A DNA stretch of 64,000 bases from Corticium candelabrum (taxonomy: Eukaryota; Porifera; Homoscleromorpha; Homosclerophorida; Plakinidae). Location of the stretch: positions 1,915,411 to 1,979,410 of the forward strand of contig NC_085090.1 of the NCBI RefSeq assembly GCF_963422355.1, in the 5' to 3' direction. The position numbers and the translations under genes are program-made. Below the pieces are notes generated by a model, which saw only the letters and a list, made by a program, of their open reading frames with translations, was not told where the DNA came from and made no database searches. Positions 47,311 to 58,252 of the stretch are shown here, one piece after another (position 1 is the stretch's first letter; every line of letters begins with the position of its first letter).

Positions 47311-49018
47311 AACCATGTGATTCAAATGTATGGAAAACCCAGCTCGCTTGTCTTCAGGAGAGGTACCTCTCCTGTTATCATCGCATCTGAGGAAGGAATT
47401 CATCAAGGAGATCCTTTGGGACCTGTCATATTTGCAACCGCCATTCAGTCGGTGTTAACTAATGTCCAGAACTCTCACCCTTCAGTAAGAGTCCTGGCCT
47501 ACCTGGATGAGGTATTTTTGCTGGGTGAGGCAGATGTTCTGGCTGCTTTTTGTGATTTGAAAAAGTCCTTTTTAGCTATCAATTTGCTCATAGCCGACAA
47601 AAAGTGCGAGACATTTTCTACTTCATCCTCAACTGTTGTCAAAGGATTTGATGGAGTTCCCGTGTCTAACGAAGGAGCTCTCTTTCTTGGTTCTCCAATT
47701 GGTACAGCTTCATTTGTTACTTCCTCTTGTACCACAATAGCTCAATCAAAGATTTCACTGTGCAATCAGCTTACCAAATTAGATGATGTCCAAAGTGCTA
47801 TGTTGTTATTACGATGCTGTCATGTCACCAGCCTGAACCACTTGGCCAGGACAGTCCAGCCTGATTTACTGGTTCCCGCCTCTACAATCCATGACTCTAA
47901 GACAAAGGAAACATTTTCTGAAGTCTTAGGTTATGACATGATAGCTGACAACTTTTGGCTTCAATCTTCTTTTGCTTTCAGTGAGACAACCTGCATTTGT
48001 TGCATCCTGGGCTAATGCTATCAAGAATCTGCCATTCCGGTTTCCTGATTTACGACCTCTCATAGACACCCTCTTGAATTCTTCATCCTCTCCAATCATT
48101 TAAGGCTATAGCACAATCTGTCCCTCCAGGAAAGCATATCTCTGACTACTTGTCAAGTGTTGAGAAAGTTCAACATCAGTTGTCTTCAGTTGCTGCTACT
48201 TCCAAGGCTGAGAATCTATTGGATAATTTTTCCCAATGCTAGAGATGCAGCCCGCCTTCGCTCATCAAAAGGAAAGGGGGCTGGGGCGTGGTTAAACGCA
48301 ATTCCCACGTCGGAAGCGTTCGCACTTAGTTCTTGCGAATTCCGCTTGGCGTTCTTCCTTCGTTTGGGTTTGCCCATATCACTCTCCAATTGGACAACGA
48401 CCTGTAACTGTGGTGCTGACATAGATGACAGCGGTTACCATTTGTTGACTTGTAAAACAGATGGTGGGCCTGTGCAGTCTCATGAGACAATTTCTTCCAA
48501 CTGGTCAGACTGTTTTCGCAAGCTGCATATCCATCATCGCAGGGAGCCAAGGAACAGGTACATCACTACAGACAACAGACCGGACATCGTCTTTTTTCGA
48601 CTCCGACACTGGATACAATATCGATCTCGACATCTCCCTTGCTCACCCGTGAAGCAGTGACATCATCCCCACATCTGCTGGTGTTGATGGTGCAGCTGCA
48701 GACAGGAGAGCGGACAGAAAGAGAGCAAAATATAACAAACAACAACTACAAGGAGGGTCAATTGTCAGTGCAATTCCATTGGTAATGGAACACTTTGGAG
48801 CATGGGGGTTTGATGCATGGAAATTCTTAAAAAAGATAGCAAAGAAGTCATCAGATGAAGTCGGAAGACTAACTGCAGCGGAGTTTATCGACTTCTGGAG
48901 CAAACGCTTTTCGGTCCAACTCCAAAGGTGCAATGCGAACGTCATCTCTAAGAAGTCATCTTCATTGACTGGTGTCAACAGAAGTGACTTTTATGGCACT
49001 CAGTTCTTTAGCCACTAG
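47275..49018 (+). pseudogene. LINE reverse transcriptase, 5'-truncated
   Basis: Contains the RT palm strings GIHQGDPLGPVIFATAIQSV and VRVLAYLDEVFLLGEADVLA, where the usual YxDD is YLDE. Then follow thumb and tail: HSVRQPAFVASWANAIKNLP (frame change near 47985), LRSSKGKGAGAWLNAIPTSE, LRLGLPISLS, CNCGADIDDSGYHLLTCKTD, RREPRNRYITTDNRPD, NIDLDISLAHP, VMEHFGAWGFDAWKFLKKIA and FSVQLQRCNANVISKKSSSL. Frameshifts near 47985, 48110 and 48590. The order matches a non-LTR element common in marine invertebrates; the clade is not assigned. The tail beyond 49018 has 10-bp TTTCTAGAG repeats, AATAAA and (GACA)n. Confidence 0.8.
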
Positions 49019-49056
49019 CTGACACCGAGCTAGGGCTTTGCACGTAGTGTAGCTGC

Positions 49057-49096
49057 TTTTAGAGTTTCTAGAGTTTCTAGAGTTTCTAGAGTTACT
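49057..49096 (+). repeat. 10-bp tandem repeat (AGAGTTTCT)n
   Basis: About four units of GAGTTTCTAG in the 3' region of the LINE fragment. Confidence 0.85.
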
Positions 49097-49225
49097 AGTT
49101 CCTTCAAGTTTTGTTTTGAATTTAGTTTAGTTCACGAACATTGATAGCAGTTGGACAGCATATGTAGTTATTTGCATTGCGGAAATGTATCATAGATAAA
49201 ATGTTCAAATAAATGTGTTTGACAG

Positions 49226-49975
49226 ACAGACAGACACCTTCAAGGCTATTCTATCGCTCCAATCCATTACTGAATCACAATGGAGTCAATGTACCATGCC
49301 TGTGAAATATGGAGGTTTTGGTTTGACGTCTGTAAGAGATGTTGCCTCTGCGGCATATCTAGCAAGTTGGGCTCATTCTGTAGCTACTTTACCTAAAAGG
49401 TTCCCAACTCTTTGGGAGTCACCTGAGTTCTTGGTAAATAACACGAACAATATTCAAGTCTCATTGGACAATGCCACAGTGGAATATAACGATTCTCTTG
49501 GTCATGGTGACGTTTCTCAGGTGAGAGGATTTTGTGATCTACTTGTCAACAACACAAAAAGCTTCAGCACCGTTTCTCTGCCCAAGTCTTTTCAAGCAAA
49601 GTCGAGATGTGTCTAGGGACAGCTGGTGATGCCAAGGGCAAGGCTCGTTTACGATCAGTTGAAAGAATAGGTAGTGGCTCATGGCTTGAAGCGGTTCCCT
49701 TCTCAGAAAAGCTTGCGTTTAATCCCAGCGAGTTTCGCTTAGCGGCTCTATTGAGGATGGGTTGCCCAATGCTATTTGGAGGTTGGCTGTCACACTGTGA
49801 ATGTGGGAAAGTTCTCGACAAAGATGGATACCATCTTAGTTATAAACATGGAGGAGGCCCTATATGGCAGCATGATTCTGTTGTGAATGGATGGTCTGAA
49901 TGCTTGCGTGAAGTAGGTCTGCACCACAGAAAAGAACCAAGAGACAGATACACAAATAATGATACAAAAGATTAG
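49226..49975 (+). pseudogene. Second LINE fragment, C-terminal part
   Basis: Begins just after the (GACA)n tail of the previous copy: TFKAILSLQSITESQWSQCT, MPVKYGGFGLTSVRDVASAA. Then, in another frame from about 49607, LRSVERIGSGSWLEAVPFSE, LLRMGCPMLF, HCECGKVLDKDGYHLSYKHG, LHHRKEPRDRYTNNDTKD, and a stop. Same family as 47275-49018 but diverged. The tail (to about 50080) has GAAATAAATG followed by GACAGACGGCAGAC, the same type of 3' end. Confidence 0.75.
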
Positions 49976-50106
49976 CCTTTTGAAGTTTGAGACAGAGACA
50001 AGGATTAGTGTATATTTAGTGTTGTAATTGTGCTTATAATGTATTGAAATAAATGAAGACAGACGGCAGACATCCCGGATGAATGAAAGCGGCACTTACA
50101 GCCTAA

Positions 50107-50297
50107 GCCTGGTTCACAATATTGACGCCGACGTCAACGTCAACGCGGTGTCGTGACGTCCACTTGGACGTCGAATTATGAACAACAAAGCGGCGTCAAC
50201 GAGGCTTCATGACGTAGGAGTAGAGCAAAGTTCTATTCCAGCGTCAAAACCGGAAGTGCTCAGCGTCAAATGTAACCATGTGGGCATTTTTAGCCCA
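50107..50297. other. Possible MITE end with ACGTC-rich sequence
   Basis: Starts CCTGGTTCACAATATTGACG and is rich in GACGTC/GTCAACG words. Resembles the terminus of a small TIR element, but no partner end is found. Confidence 0.25.
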
Positions 50298-51403
50298 CAA
50301 GTACAAACGTCCAACGTTGAAGAGCTGCTGTCAGATGCCGAAGCTACAAGGGAGCACAGGTTAGCATATTGCCACGAACAATCCACAACCAGTTACATCG
50401 AAAATCGAAACTGACTCCATCAGATGCGCGTATTTACCCTATGGGGCGATGAAGGTATCACCAGTTGATGGGCAATGTATCTATCACGTAACGATGGCCA
50501 ACGGGCTTGCTCGTTATCTAAGATTTCTGGTGGTCCCTCTTGAAGAGGAGCCACAACTGGGGTTGGGGGTTGTGGGCACCTCGGCAACACGGTGTCACCA
50601 GTCCAGGTGAATACACAAACGTCACCATTGTTAGAGGCAGTATTGGAAGGTGTGGGAATCTTTGACCACAAAGTGGATAAGGATCCAGTGGCGAGCCAAT
50701 GTAGAGAGACGTTTGGAGGAATAGGATGTCTAAATCATTATCATATACGATACACGTTCGAGAAGACGCACGGCCGTATGCCGTAGCTACGCCCCCGTCG
50801 GGTTTCGTTACCACATTACGACAAAAGTGACAGACGAATTAGAATGAATACGCTCAGTACAGGCAATTCGACAACACCTGGTCTGAAATCGTCTTGTCAT
50901 GAGGTTTCGACTAATGTAATTATCAAATCGGTAGCTTCACGTTTTGGAGATATCCGGGCTTCTTTCACCGCGTAGCGCACGTAGTACGTGCATCACTAAC
51001 CATCAGCCCGGACTCAGATGACTCAACATGCGGGTGTAAACGGCTGAACTGGCTAAGAATTACCCGCATGGATGCGCGTGACACAGAAGGATGTAGTAAA
51101 GTAGTGGTTTTACAACAGCAGGTGACATGCATTATAGAATAGTAATAAAAAGCGCATTTATTACTACTCACACATGGTACTACAGTCTACTACTACTACA
51201 AGAGGTTTTATCGTTGTTGTTAATTAATTATTGTGCCTACTCTGTATACAAGCAGTTGGTACAAGTTGTTACAAAATGTCGGATACGGACTCTGAACGAC
51301 TCCAGGAGACTGAACTCGAAGTGGCTTGTCCTGTAACTCTTGCTTCAAGCTCAAAGGTGGTTAGTCTTGGCTGGAATTATTATCTGTGTCATACTGTTGA
51401 AAG
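50298..51403 (+). repeat. Interspersed repeat, copy 2 (matches 39420-40483)
   Basis: Same order as copy 1, from VQTSNVEELLSDAEATREHR to MSDTDSERLQETELEVACPV. It contains a 50-base segment (about 50686-50740) absent from copy 1. The sequence continues into the protein fragment below, so copy 2 is the less damaged one. Confidence 0.8.
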
Positions 51404-51720
51404 TGCATCATTTGATCCAATTATACAATTTTTGCATCGCAGTTGAGAAAAACTACATAAACAAAGTATCTGTGTAAGAGGAGATGACGATCCCACGTAC
51501 GAATTTTTGTTTAGATATCGCAGTTCTTCAGACGATCCTCCTAGAAGAGACTATACCACCGTCGGTGTTACCAAGACTACACGACCAAAGCTAATGTATT
51601 GAATCTTCTCCGTCGCAAGCAAGCAGAGTTCTCAGTGAAAGAGGCAGCTCAATCTCGTAGTGACAACACAAGACACGTTCGAGCGCTTATCCATGCAGCT
51701 ACAGACTACATGCAGGTTTT
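51281..51720 (+). pseudogene. N-terminal part of a TE-associated unknown protein, copy 2
   Basis: MSDTDSERLQETELEVACPV, TLASSSKVVSLGWNYYLCHT, a stop at about 51444, then CVRGDDDPTYEFLFRYRSSS and, after a frameshift, CYQDYTTKANVLNLLRRKQA and HVRALIHAATDYMQ. The layout (short cysteine-containing N-domain, DDDP, CYxxYT, basic helix) is that of N-terminal exons of multi-copy TE proteins in invertebrates. Element B was inserted downstream, and the C-terminal part of what may be the same gene is at 58750-59148. Confidence 0.5.
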
Positions 51721-51782
51721 GTAATTTGTCAAAAATACCAGCAAACAAAAGCCGACGAAAAGTCGTCTCGTTTCCTGTGAAT

Positions 51783-51791
51783 TGGACACCG
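51783..51791. repeat. 9-bp target-site duplication, left of element B
   Basis: TGGACACCG, identical to 58454-58462. Confidence 0.95.
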
Positions 51792-51992
51792 TAGCCTCGC
51801 AAGCCAGGCTCTTCCGCGGAGTCGCTGAGCTAACCGCACGTGAATCACACGAGGAGGAGGAGCTTTTACCGGAATTGCTCCAGCGCGAGAAGAGCCTGGT
51901 CGCTTTCGAGAACGTCATAGTGACGTGGGACCCCCGATCCGATTTCATAGCCTGATAAAGCTAATTCGATTGCTCTTAAAGAGCTAAATGGC
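51792..51992 (+). repeat. Left TIR of element B
   Basis: 201 bp. Outer CCAGGCTCTTC (51804-51814) is repeated inverted as GAAGAGCCTGG (51889-51899), the same inner-palindrome layout as in the TIR of element A. The inner end carries GCTCTTAAAGAGC. Confidence 0.95.
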
Positions 51993-52084
51993 ATTGCGTT
52001 TGATACATGAAGCGCAAAGTACAGTACGCTTGCTATTGGTTAGAGAAGAAGGCGCGCAAAAAGCGTAGATATTTCTACTGTGTG

Positions 52085-54237
52085 ATGGCGTCGCCGAAAA
52101 GTAGTGACTGGATTTACGAGAAAGCTACGCTTCTGCTGAAGAGCGTGTTTGGCTTCAGTGAGTTCCGACCCGGTCAATTGGAAGCTATACGATCAGTGGT
52201 ACACGGAAACGACACGGTTGTTCGCTTGACGACCAGCGCTGGGAAGTCACTGTGTTACCAGCTACCTCCACTCATTGCGGGTAGTAATTTGTGTTGCCTG
52301 GTAATAAGTCCGCTGCGTGCACTGATGAATGATCAGGTAAGAATGGCATATTTGGCATCGTTCGCTCTTTATTTACTTACATGAGTGGTAGATGGAGAAA
52401 TTGAAGCATCTTGGGCTCAGAGCTGCGTCATTTGTCCATCCGGGAGAACTAAAGTACGCTAGGACAAGCGACCTACAGCTCTGTCACTTTGGTTGGTGCA
52501 TGACATCTCACATTTTAGTCTAGAAAGTTTCATGTACTAGTAATTAAATTATACATAAATTTAATATTATTAATATTGTACACACACCGTGACACTATAC
52601 CAGACCTGAATGTGTTTTCAGTTTTCCTGTCTCCAGAATGTGCAACAAGTTTGGAATGGCTAGGGCAAATGAAAACGCTGACAAAACGAATCTCATTAAT
52701 TGCCATAGATGAAGCTCATTGTGTCCAGGAATGGTACTTATTATGGCACTACACATATCCACAGACATACTATAGTTATGAAACCTTGTGATACAGGGGT
52801 GACTCTTTCAGAGTCCAATTCGCACAGCTACACAGACTTAGACAGTTTGCAACATGTCCAGTGATGGTGCTTACAGCAACAGCAACAAAGGCTACCATTG
52901 ATGTCATAGCTGAGAGAGTTGGGCTTGATCATCCCAAAGTTATCAGAGGATCCTTAAACAGATCTAACTTGTTTTTTCTGTTCATGAAGAAAAAGGCAAC
53001 AACTGAGGTTAGTATGAATAAAATTTGTAAATAAAAGTATACAAGTTATGCAAGGTCTTCTTTGCAATGATAACTCCAGTTCAGTTTAATGCCTATTATT
53101 GAAGACCTACGACAAGAAAGCAATGACTTCAAAAAGACGGTTATCTTTGTTCGAACAAAGGAATCAGCCACTGCCATTTGGCAGATGTTGTCGAAGACTG
53201 GGCTTGCAGAAATACACCATTCTTCTCTCACCACAGAGAGAAGAAGACAGTCAGAGAGCCAGCTCAAAAATTCACAGGTCTCGGTAGTTGTTGCTACCAT
53301 TGGATTTGGCATGGTATCTTACAACATAGATATATCTAAATGTGAATGCCATGCAGTTATTCTGATAGAATTGCGGTTTCAATCTATTTCAGGGAATCGA
53401 CATAAAAGACATCCGATTGGTAATCCTCTATGGGCTACCTGACTCTATTCCACAGATGTTCCAGGTATTTTTTATCCATGGTGTGTGACCATGCCTGCAC
53501 AATTGTGTAGCTATTGTGTACAGATGTTTGGAAGAGCTGGACGAGATGGGCTACCTGCTACTACTGTACTGTTGTACAGACCATCTGAACTAAAAGCAAA
53601 ATGTGTAAAAGATGACTTGAAAAGTTTGGTCAACGGTAAAAGATGCATTAGAAGTGTATTTATGGCAGCCTTGGACTCCGACCTGACAGAACAAGGGGGT
53701 TTGCCTTGCTGTAGCACTTGTCTTACTCACAGCCAGGATCCCAACAGACTGTTTGTCTACTCACACCATCCTTCACAGCGGAGAAGTAATAAAAGAAGTC
53801 ATGTTCAGGTGACTGACGAGACTTTGGTGAGAAGGAACACATTTCTACTATGTATGAGGTATAAATTTTCCTTACCCTACTTATATCTATAGCCTGAAGA
53901 CACCTTGAGATTGAAAAGAGCTTTAAGCAGATGGCGAGCAACTACAGCCGAGATAGAGGGTAAGAAAGGGCTTGGAGTGGAGATCATTGCCTCTAATAAG
54001 CTGCTAGACTACATAGCCAGGAACAGCAGTGAGTTGACGTCAGAGGAGAAGGTTGCATGCGTACCTGGTCTTTCACAGCGTCATGCCGCCTCCCTTTACG
54101 CTGTTCTTGAAGCCTGTCGTTCAAGGCTCGCGAGTGATGACGACAACGAGCTACCCGCACGCGAAATCCAACAACGTCAGTGTAGTCGAGGAGCTCTCAC
54201 TGACATATCCAATTTCCCACACAATGACAAGTCCTAG
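52085..54237 (+). CDS. RecQ-type DNA helicase of element B, eight exons
   Basis: Exons: 52085-52336, 52393-52491, 52621-52732, 52796-53008, 53077-53312, 53393-53463, about 53524-53826 and 53893-54237. All joins keep frame. Motifs in order: [12 protein letters not shown] (motif 0), [13 protein letters not shown] (Walker A), [12 protein letters not shown] (Ia), [22 protein letters not shown] (II and aromatic loop), MVLTATAT (III), [10 protein letters not shown] (IV), [20 protein letters not shown] (V), [19 protein letters not shown] (VI), and a zinc segment ending CCSTC. The C-terminal 90 residues ([17 protein letters not shown] ... [20 protein letters not shown]) look HRDC-like. An in-frame ATG at 52007 would add 26 basic residues; I chose 52085 as the better helicase start. 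The donor of exon 2 (G/GTTGGT) is unusual. Closer to cellular RecQ than the helicase of element A. Confidence 0.9.
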
Positions 54238-54390
54238 AGTTAGTAATTCCTCCTACAAGTTACTTCGAATTCAATGTATATAATGTACAGAAATCACCTT
54301 ATCAAGAATCTCTAATCTCTACATAACCGGCTTTTTTAAAAGCCACCAAAACGTCAGAGAGAGTCAAGAAAAGTAGCCTATAGCTAGCTA

Positions 54391-57300
54391 CTAAAATAAC
54401 TCTATATCATCCGGGTCCTCTACTTCCCGGCATTCCTGTGCTTGTTCGTCACTACGTTCTTCGTCTTTGCTCGTTTTAGCAAGGAATTTTGTGATCCATC
54501 CTGCCTCCTTCTTCCAAATGCCTAATCTACGAGGATCTGAAAACTTACAGTCCACTAAACGCCGCCCACTTTTTTCTGTTACAACTTCTTCGGCCAAGAG
54601 CACCTCTACCATGTCGTTTATGTCACCATCAGGAGATCTCACTGAATGGTATTTTTCTACTTGTCGGCCTAGTGTAGTATCTGCCATTTGCGTGGCTTCA
54701 TAGAGAGCAAAGGCTGATCTTGAGACAACTGCCAAGTGTTTCTTTGTGAGATTAGGTCCCGCTGATCTTACTGCATTTTTGACGATTCTAGAAAGAGAGA
54801 GAAATGCTCAACTAAACTTGAAAAGCAAGGTATGCAATTGGTATGTAGCTAATTACAAGTTGTAATGTTCAATGAGTTGATCAACAGGCTTTCCGTGGCC
54901 TGCTTTTCCTGCAGTGTTGACCGTTCGATGGTGGGTGTGAATGTAGGCTACTTGAGTCGGCCAGTCGGCTGCCAGGTTTGCGAGCAGGTTAGCAGCCTCT
55001 GACGCATAGTTGGACTTGCCAGCTCCCAGGAAATACAACAAGAAGGTACGCCACATCCGTATAATTTCAGGCCCGTTCTCATACCTGATAGCTTGTCTTA
55101 GATTGGTATAGAGATACCCCATGCGCAGTAGAGTTCTATGGTACATGTAGATCTCATCTTCGTCGTCTGTGTCCGGATACTGAACATCTTTGATGGCAAT
55201 AGTTTTTGATAATATCTCTTCTGCATTTTTCCTGAGCCAGTCAAATTCGATATTCTTGGGATGAGGTATGGGATCAGATTTCTTTTGAATTCCAAAATGT
55301 TTACATATTGCTGCTATAAGATGAGCTTCAAAGGCCTGCAAAGTCACAAGTTTAATTTTTCAAATCTATTTCAATGACTTAATTAAGTTTTTGATGTAGT
55401 ACATGAGTCAAAAATTCGTCAGCAGGTCTAAATTTTTTCACGTTCTTATCAACTGAAGTTCGATGCACAATGTCTTGAAGGTGTTTCAGGGTACCGATAG
55501 CTATTGCTGAACCCCAGAGAGTTTGTATACAAACAGTGAGGCATTCCCAAGTGAAGTGAAAGTCTCCTGAAGAGGGAAATATGTGCCATCCTAAGATGTT
55601 CTTCAATTCAAAACATGTTCAATTTTATTCACCTGGTGACTCTTTTGCCCAAGTAAGCTTGTGAAGTTCTTGTGTTTCAGGTAAACGAAGCCTTCTAGCC
55701 CCTCTGATATTCTTGCAGGTCAGTTGGTCACCTACAATTGGCTAAACAGGAACTGTTATAATTATAAATGAGCTTGTCTGTTTTTATGCTTGACTGCACT
55801 TACAACCGGTGTTGTTTCTGACTTTTCTGTGTCTCGTGCAAAGTTTTCTAAGACTTGAATGTTGCCATCCGTACTTCCTTCGCTAATATCTAATATCTCG
55901 AGTGGTGCAACTACTGCTTTTGTTGGTGTCTTGTAGGGCACAGGACGTGGACACACACTTGTCAGATGTTGGAGGTAATCAAATTTGCTTGTCAAGAAGA
56001 ACATGAGGTAGGACGTAGCATTTTCGTAGATTTCATCAGCATCTTTTGAAGATGGCAGAATATCTTCTTCTTTCAGGTCTTGTCGCCTCTTTGTCTACGT
56101 ATTTATCAATAGCTACTCAAGCTTTGATCTAAAATAATTGTCTTTGTCTGTTGTCATTGGGTATATTCATGTGAGTGTTACTGCTTGTAGGAACGTGATT
56201 GTAGGAACGTGATTGTAGGAATGTGATTGTAGGAATGTGTTGATGTATTTAGTCTGTGTCTTTTTATCCCTGTGTCTGTCTACATACAGGTATTTGACTG
56301 GGTGTGCACTATAATAGCAGGTTGTACAAAAAGTAATTCTATCACTTACTGCTGTGGCTGTTGGCTGATCGGCTGGAATGTCATCAATTTGGATTACTAG
56401 TCTTGTGGTCATGTTCCACATTTTAGTCTGATCTTCTGTCATCAAGCAGTGATGCGAGTCATAATGTGAGTTATAATAGTGCAAATGTTGTTTTACCCTT
56501 TCTTTGGTGTGCTACATTTTTTGTTATGTTGAGGTTGTCGTAAACCCACAGGCATGGTCCCTTGCATATTTCTTTCACTTTTCTTTGTTCTTCTGCTATG
56601 CCTTCCAGATATCGCCAACCTTGATCGTAGGAGGCAGCAACTCCTAGATGGTTTAGGTCATGTATCACCTTGACAGAAATTTTTCTGGTTGTGGTTCTTC
56701 ACAACTAATAAAGAATGTGCATGTACCTGTCGGTTAGTCCCCCTTCCAATCATCATCATAGTCATCATCAGTGGAATTGCCATTGCTTTGTTAGACCTGT
56801 GCTTTAGTAGCATTGACAGGGAAAGAGTTGCCCCCTTTTCTGCATCTTTTATGGTGTTGGTTGGTTCATTTGAGGTATCATATCGTAATGGAGGAAGTAT
56901 AACTGCAATGAGCAAGTCATACAGGTGTGGTGCTTCCCTTCTCATTTGTAATGCCAAACTACTGAGTGAAAACTTTCCTATGGCATCCTCAGTAGTTGGA
57001 CCTTGGATAACAGTTGGGTCTTTTGCCCGAATCAGGGACTCCATCTCAGAAATAAGACATAAGGTCACTGCTTCCCAGTTAATGTCTGCCAATGGACAAG
57101 AAAGGTAACATAAGAAATGATGCAATTCCTATTTTTGTTTTACAAATTAATTAACCTGGTGTTGTAGGGACGCTAGTTGATACTTCTGTGGGTACCAGTT
57201 GTTCAACTAAGGTCACTGCTTCCCAGTTAATGTCTGCCAATGGACAAGAAAGGTAACATAAGAAATGATGCAATTCCTATTTTTGTTTCACAAATTAACT

Positions 57301-57742
57301 AACCTGGTGTTGTAGGGACGCTAGTTGATACTTCTGTGGGTGCCAGTTGTTGAACAAAGTGCTGGTGAACTGCAGGTTTGAAACCAACATAGTAGTATTC
57401 CCTAGATTGACCTTTCTTCTTGCGTCTAGTACATTGGGGAAATGCTGTGAACACTATGAGCCCTATTTCTTTGTCACTCAACACTTCACCAAAGCGGTGG
57501 CGTACATCTTGTTGAACTTTCCAGACGGGAACTGAGTCCACATCAGATGGAGTGTATTGCTCACGCAGCCTGACAGTTGAGGACTGATTGAAATGAACGT
57601 ATATGTGGTACTTTGAACTTACCAGGCAGCTCGCTCTGTACGGGAATGGCTCTCTCCACAGTGAACTGGAAACATAGTAGCAAAGACGTCTAGCTGTCTC
57701 TCCAGACCAAGCACTTTCCACACATGTACATGCAACCTCCAA
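54391..57742 (-). CDS. DUF6589-like protein of element B with RFX-like DNA-binding domain
   Basis: Minus strand, about ten exons. A stretch reading AWSGETARRLCYYVSSSLWR ends at a strong donor (GTAAGT, 57623). The exon 57304-57583 reads SVPVWKVQQDVRHRFGEVLS, then FPQCTRRKKKGQSREYYYVG, like an RFX winged helix (VWxxY ... FG ... RR ... YYGI). Exons 57156-57233, 56727-57085 and 56497-56668 lead to LWVYDNLNITKNVAHQRKG. Further segments are at about 55765-56085, 55640-55740 (GDQLTCKNIRGARR), 55380-55600 (GTLKHLQDIVHRTSVDKN), 54853-55340 (MWRTFLLYFLGAGKSNY, HRTVNTAGKAG, KPVDQLIEHYN) and 54391-54790. The landmarks parallel those of the element A protein. The first exon near the right TIR was not found. 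Transposase role inferred only. Confidence 0.72.
56190..56239 (+). repeat. 15-bp tandem repeat, about 3-4 units
   Basis: GTAGGAACGTGATT-type units repeated in an intron of the DUF6589-like gene of element B. Confidence 0.85.
57061..57356. repeat. 148-bp tandem duplication containing an exon
   Basis: 57061-57208 and 57209-57356 are near-identical head-to-tail copies. The copy creates an extra 78-bp exon (57156-57233; DINWEAVTLVEQLVPTEVST) with its own acceptor and donor. Since 78 is a multiple of three, it can be spliced in or skipped without breaking the frame. Confidence 0.9.
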
Positions 57743-58252
57743 CCTTCTACAGTAGCCACTGATCTACCTATCTATAGAGTTTTCTTATATACTTGCTCTA
57801 GTTCTTTAATACAACATGCATATAGTCGCTATTGCCACTGACACAACGAGTGTACTTCTAGTGCGTCAGTGAACTTCCAAAACGTGCACTACTAAGAAAT
57901 TTTAGTAACGTGTGTGAACAAGACAAAGGTCAAATATATCTAGCTACACGCCTTTCTACATCTGGTTGCATGAAGCCATAGCCATCTCGTTTAGTAGATC
58001 TAGGCTAGAACAAATTGTAGGCTTGCTACAAGTCTATAGACCTGACTCAGTACATAGTAGGTGCATGTCTTGTTGACAACGTACTATACGCATGCAGGAC
58101 GTGTTGAAAATGCACGGACTCTGCGTGCTGCTTCAACTCTGAGTGCTACGTAATTACAGTAACCGCGTAGGCAATAAAGGAGTTCAGTTCTTCAAACTAC
58201 TGCGCTGCTTGGTAGGCCTACTTGGCTGCAGTGAAGTCGTGACACAGACACC

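Noticed and set aside
52007..52084. Upstream ATG of the element B helicase
   Set aside because: Kept only as an alternative: the 26 extra residues are basic and not conserved in RecQ, and the ATG at 52085 leads directly into the helicase domain.
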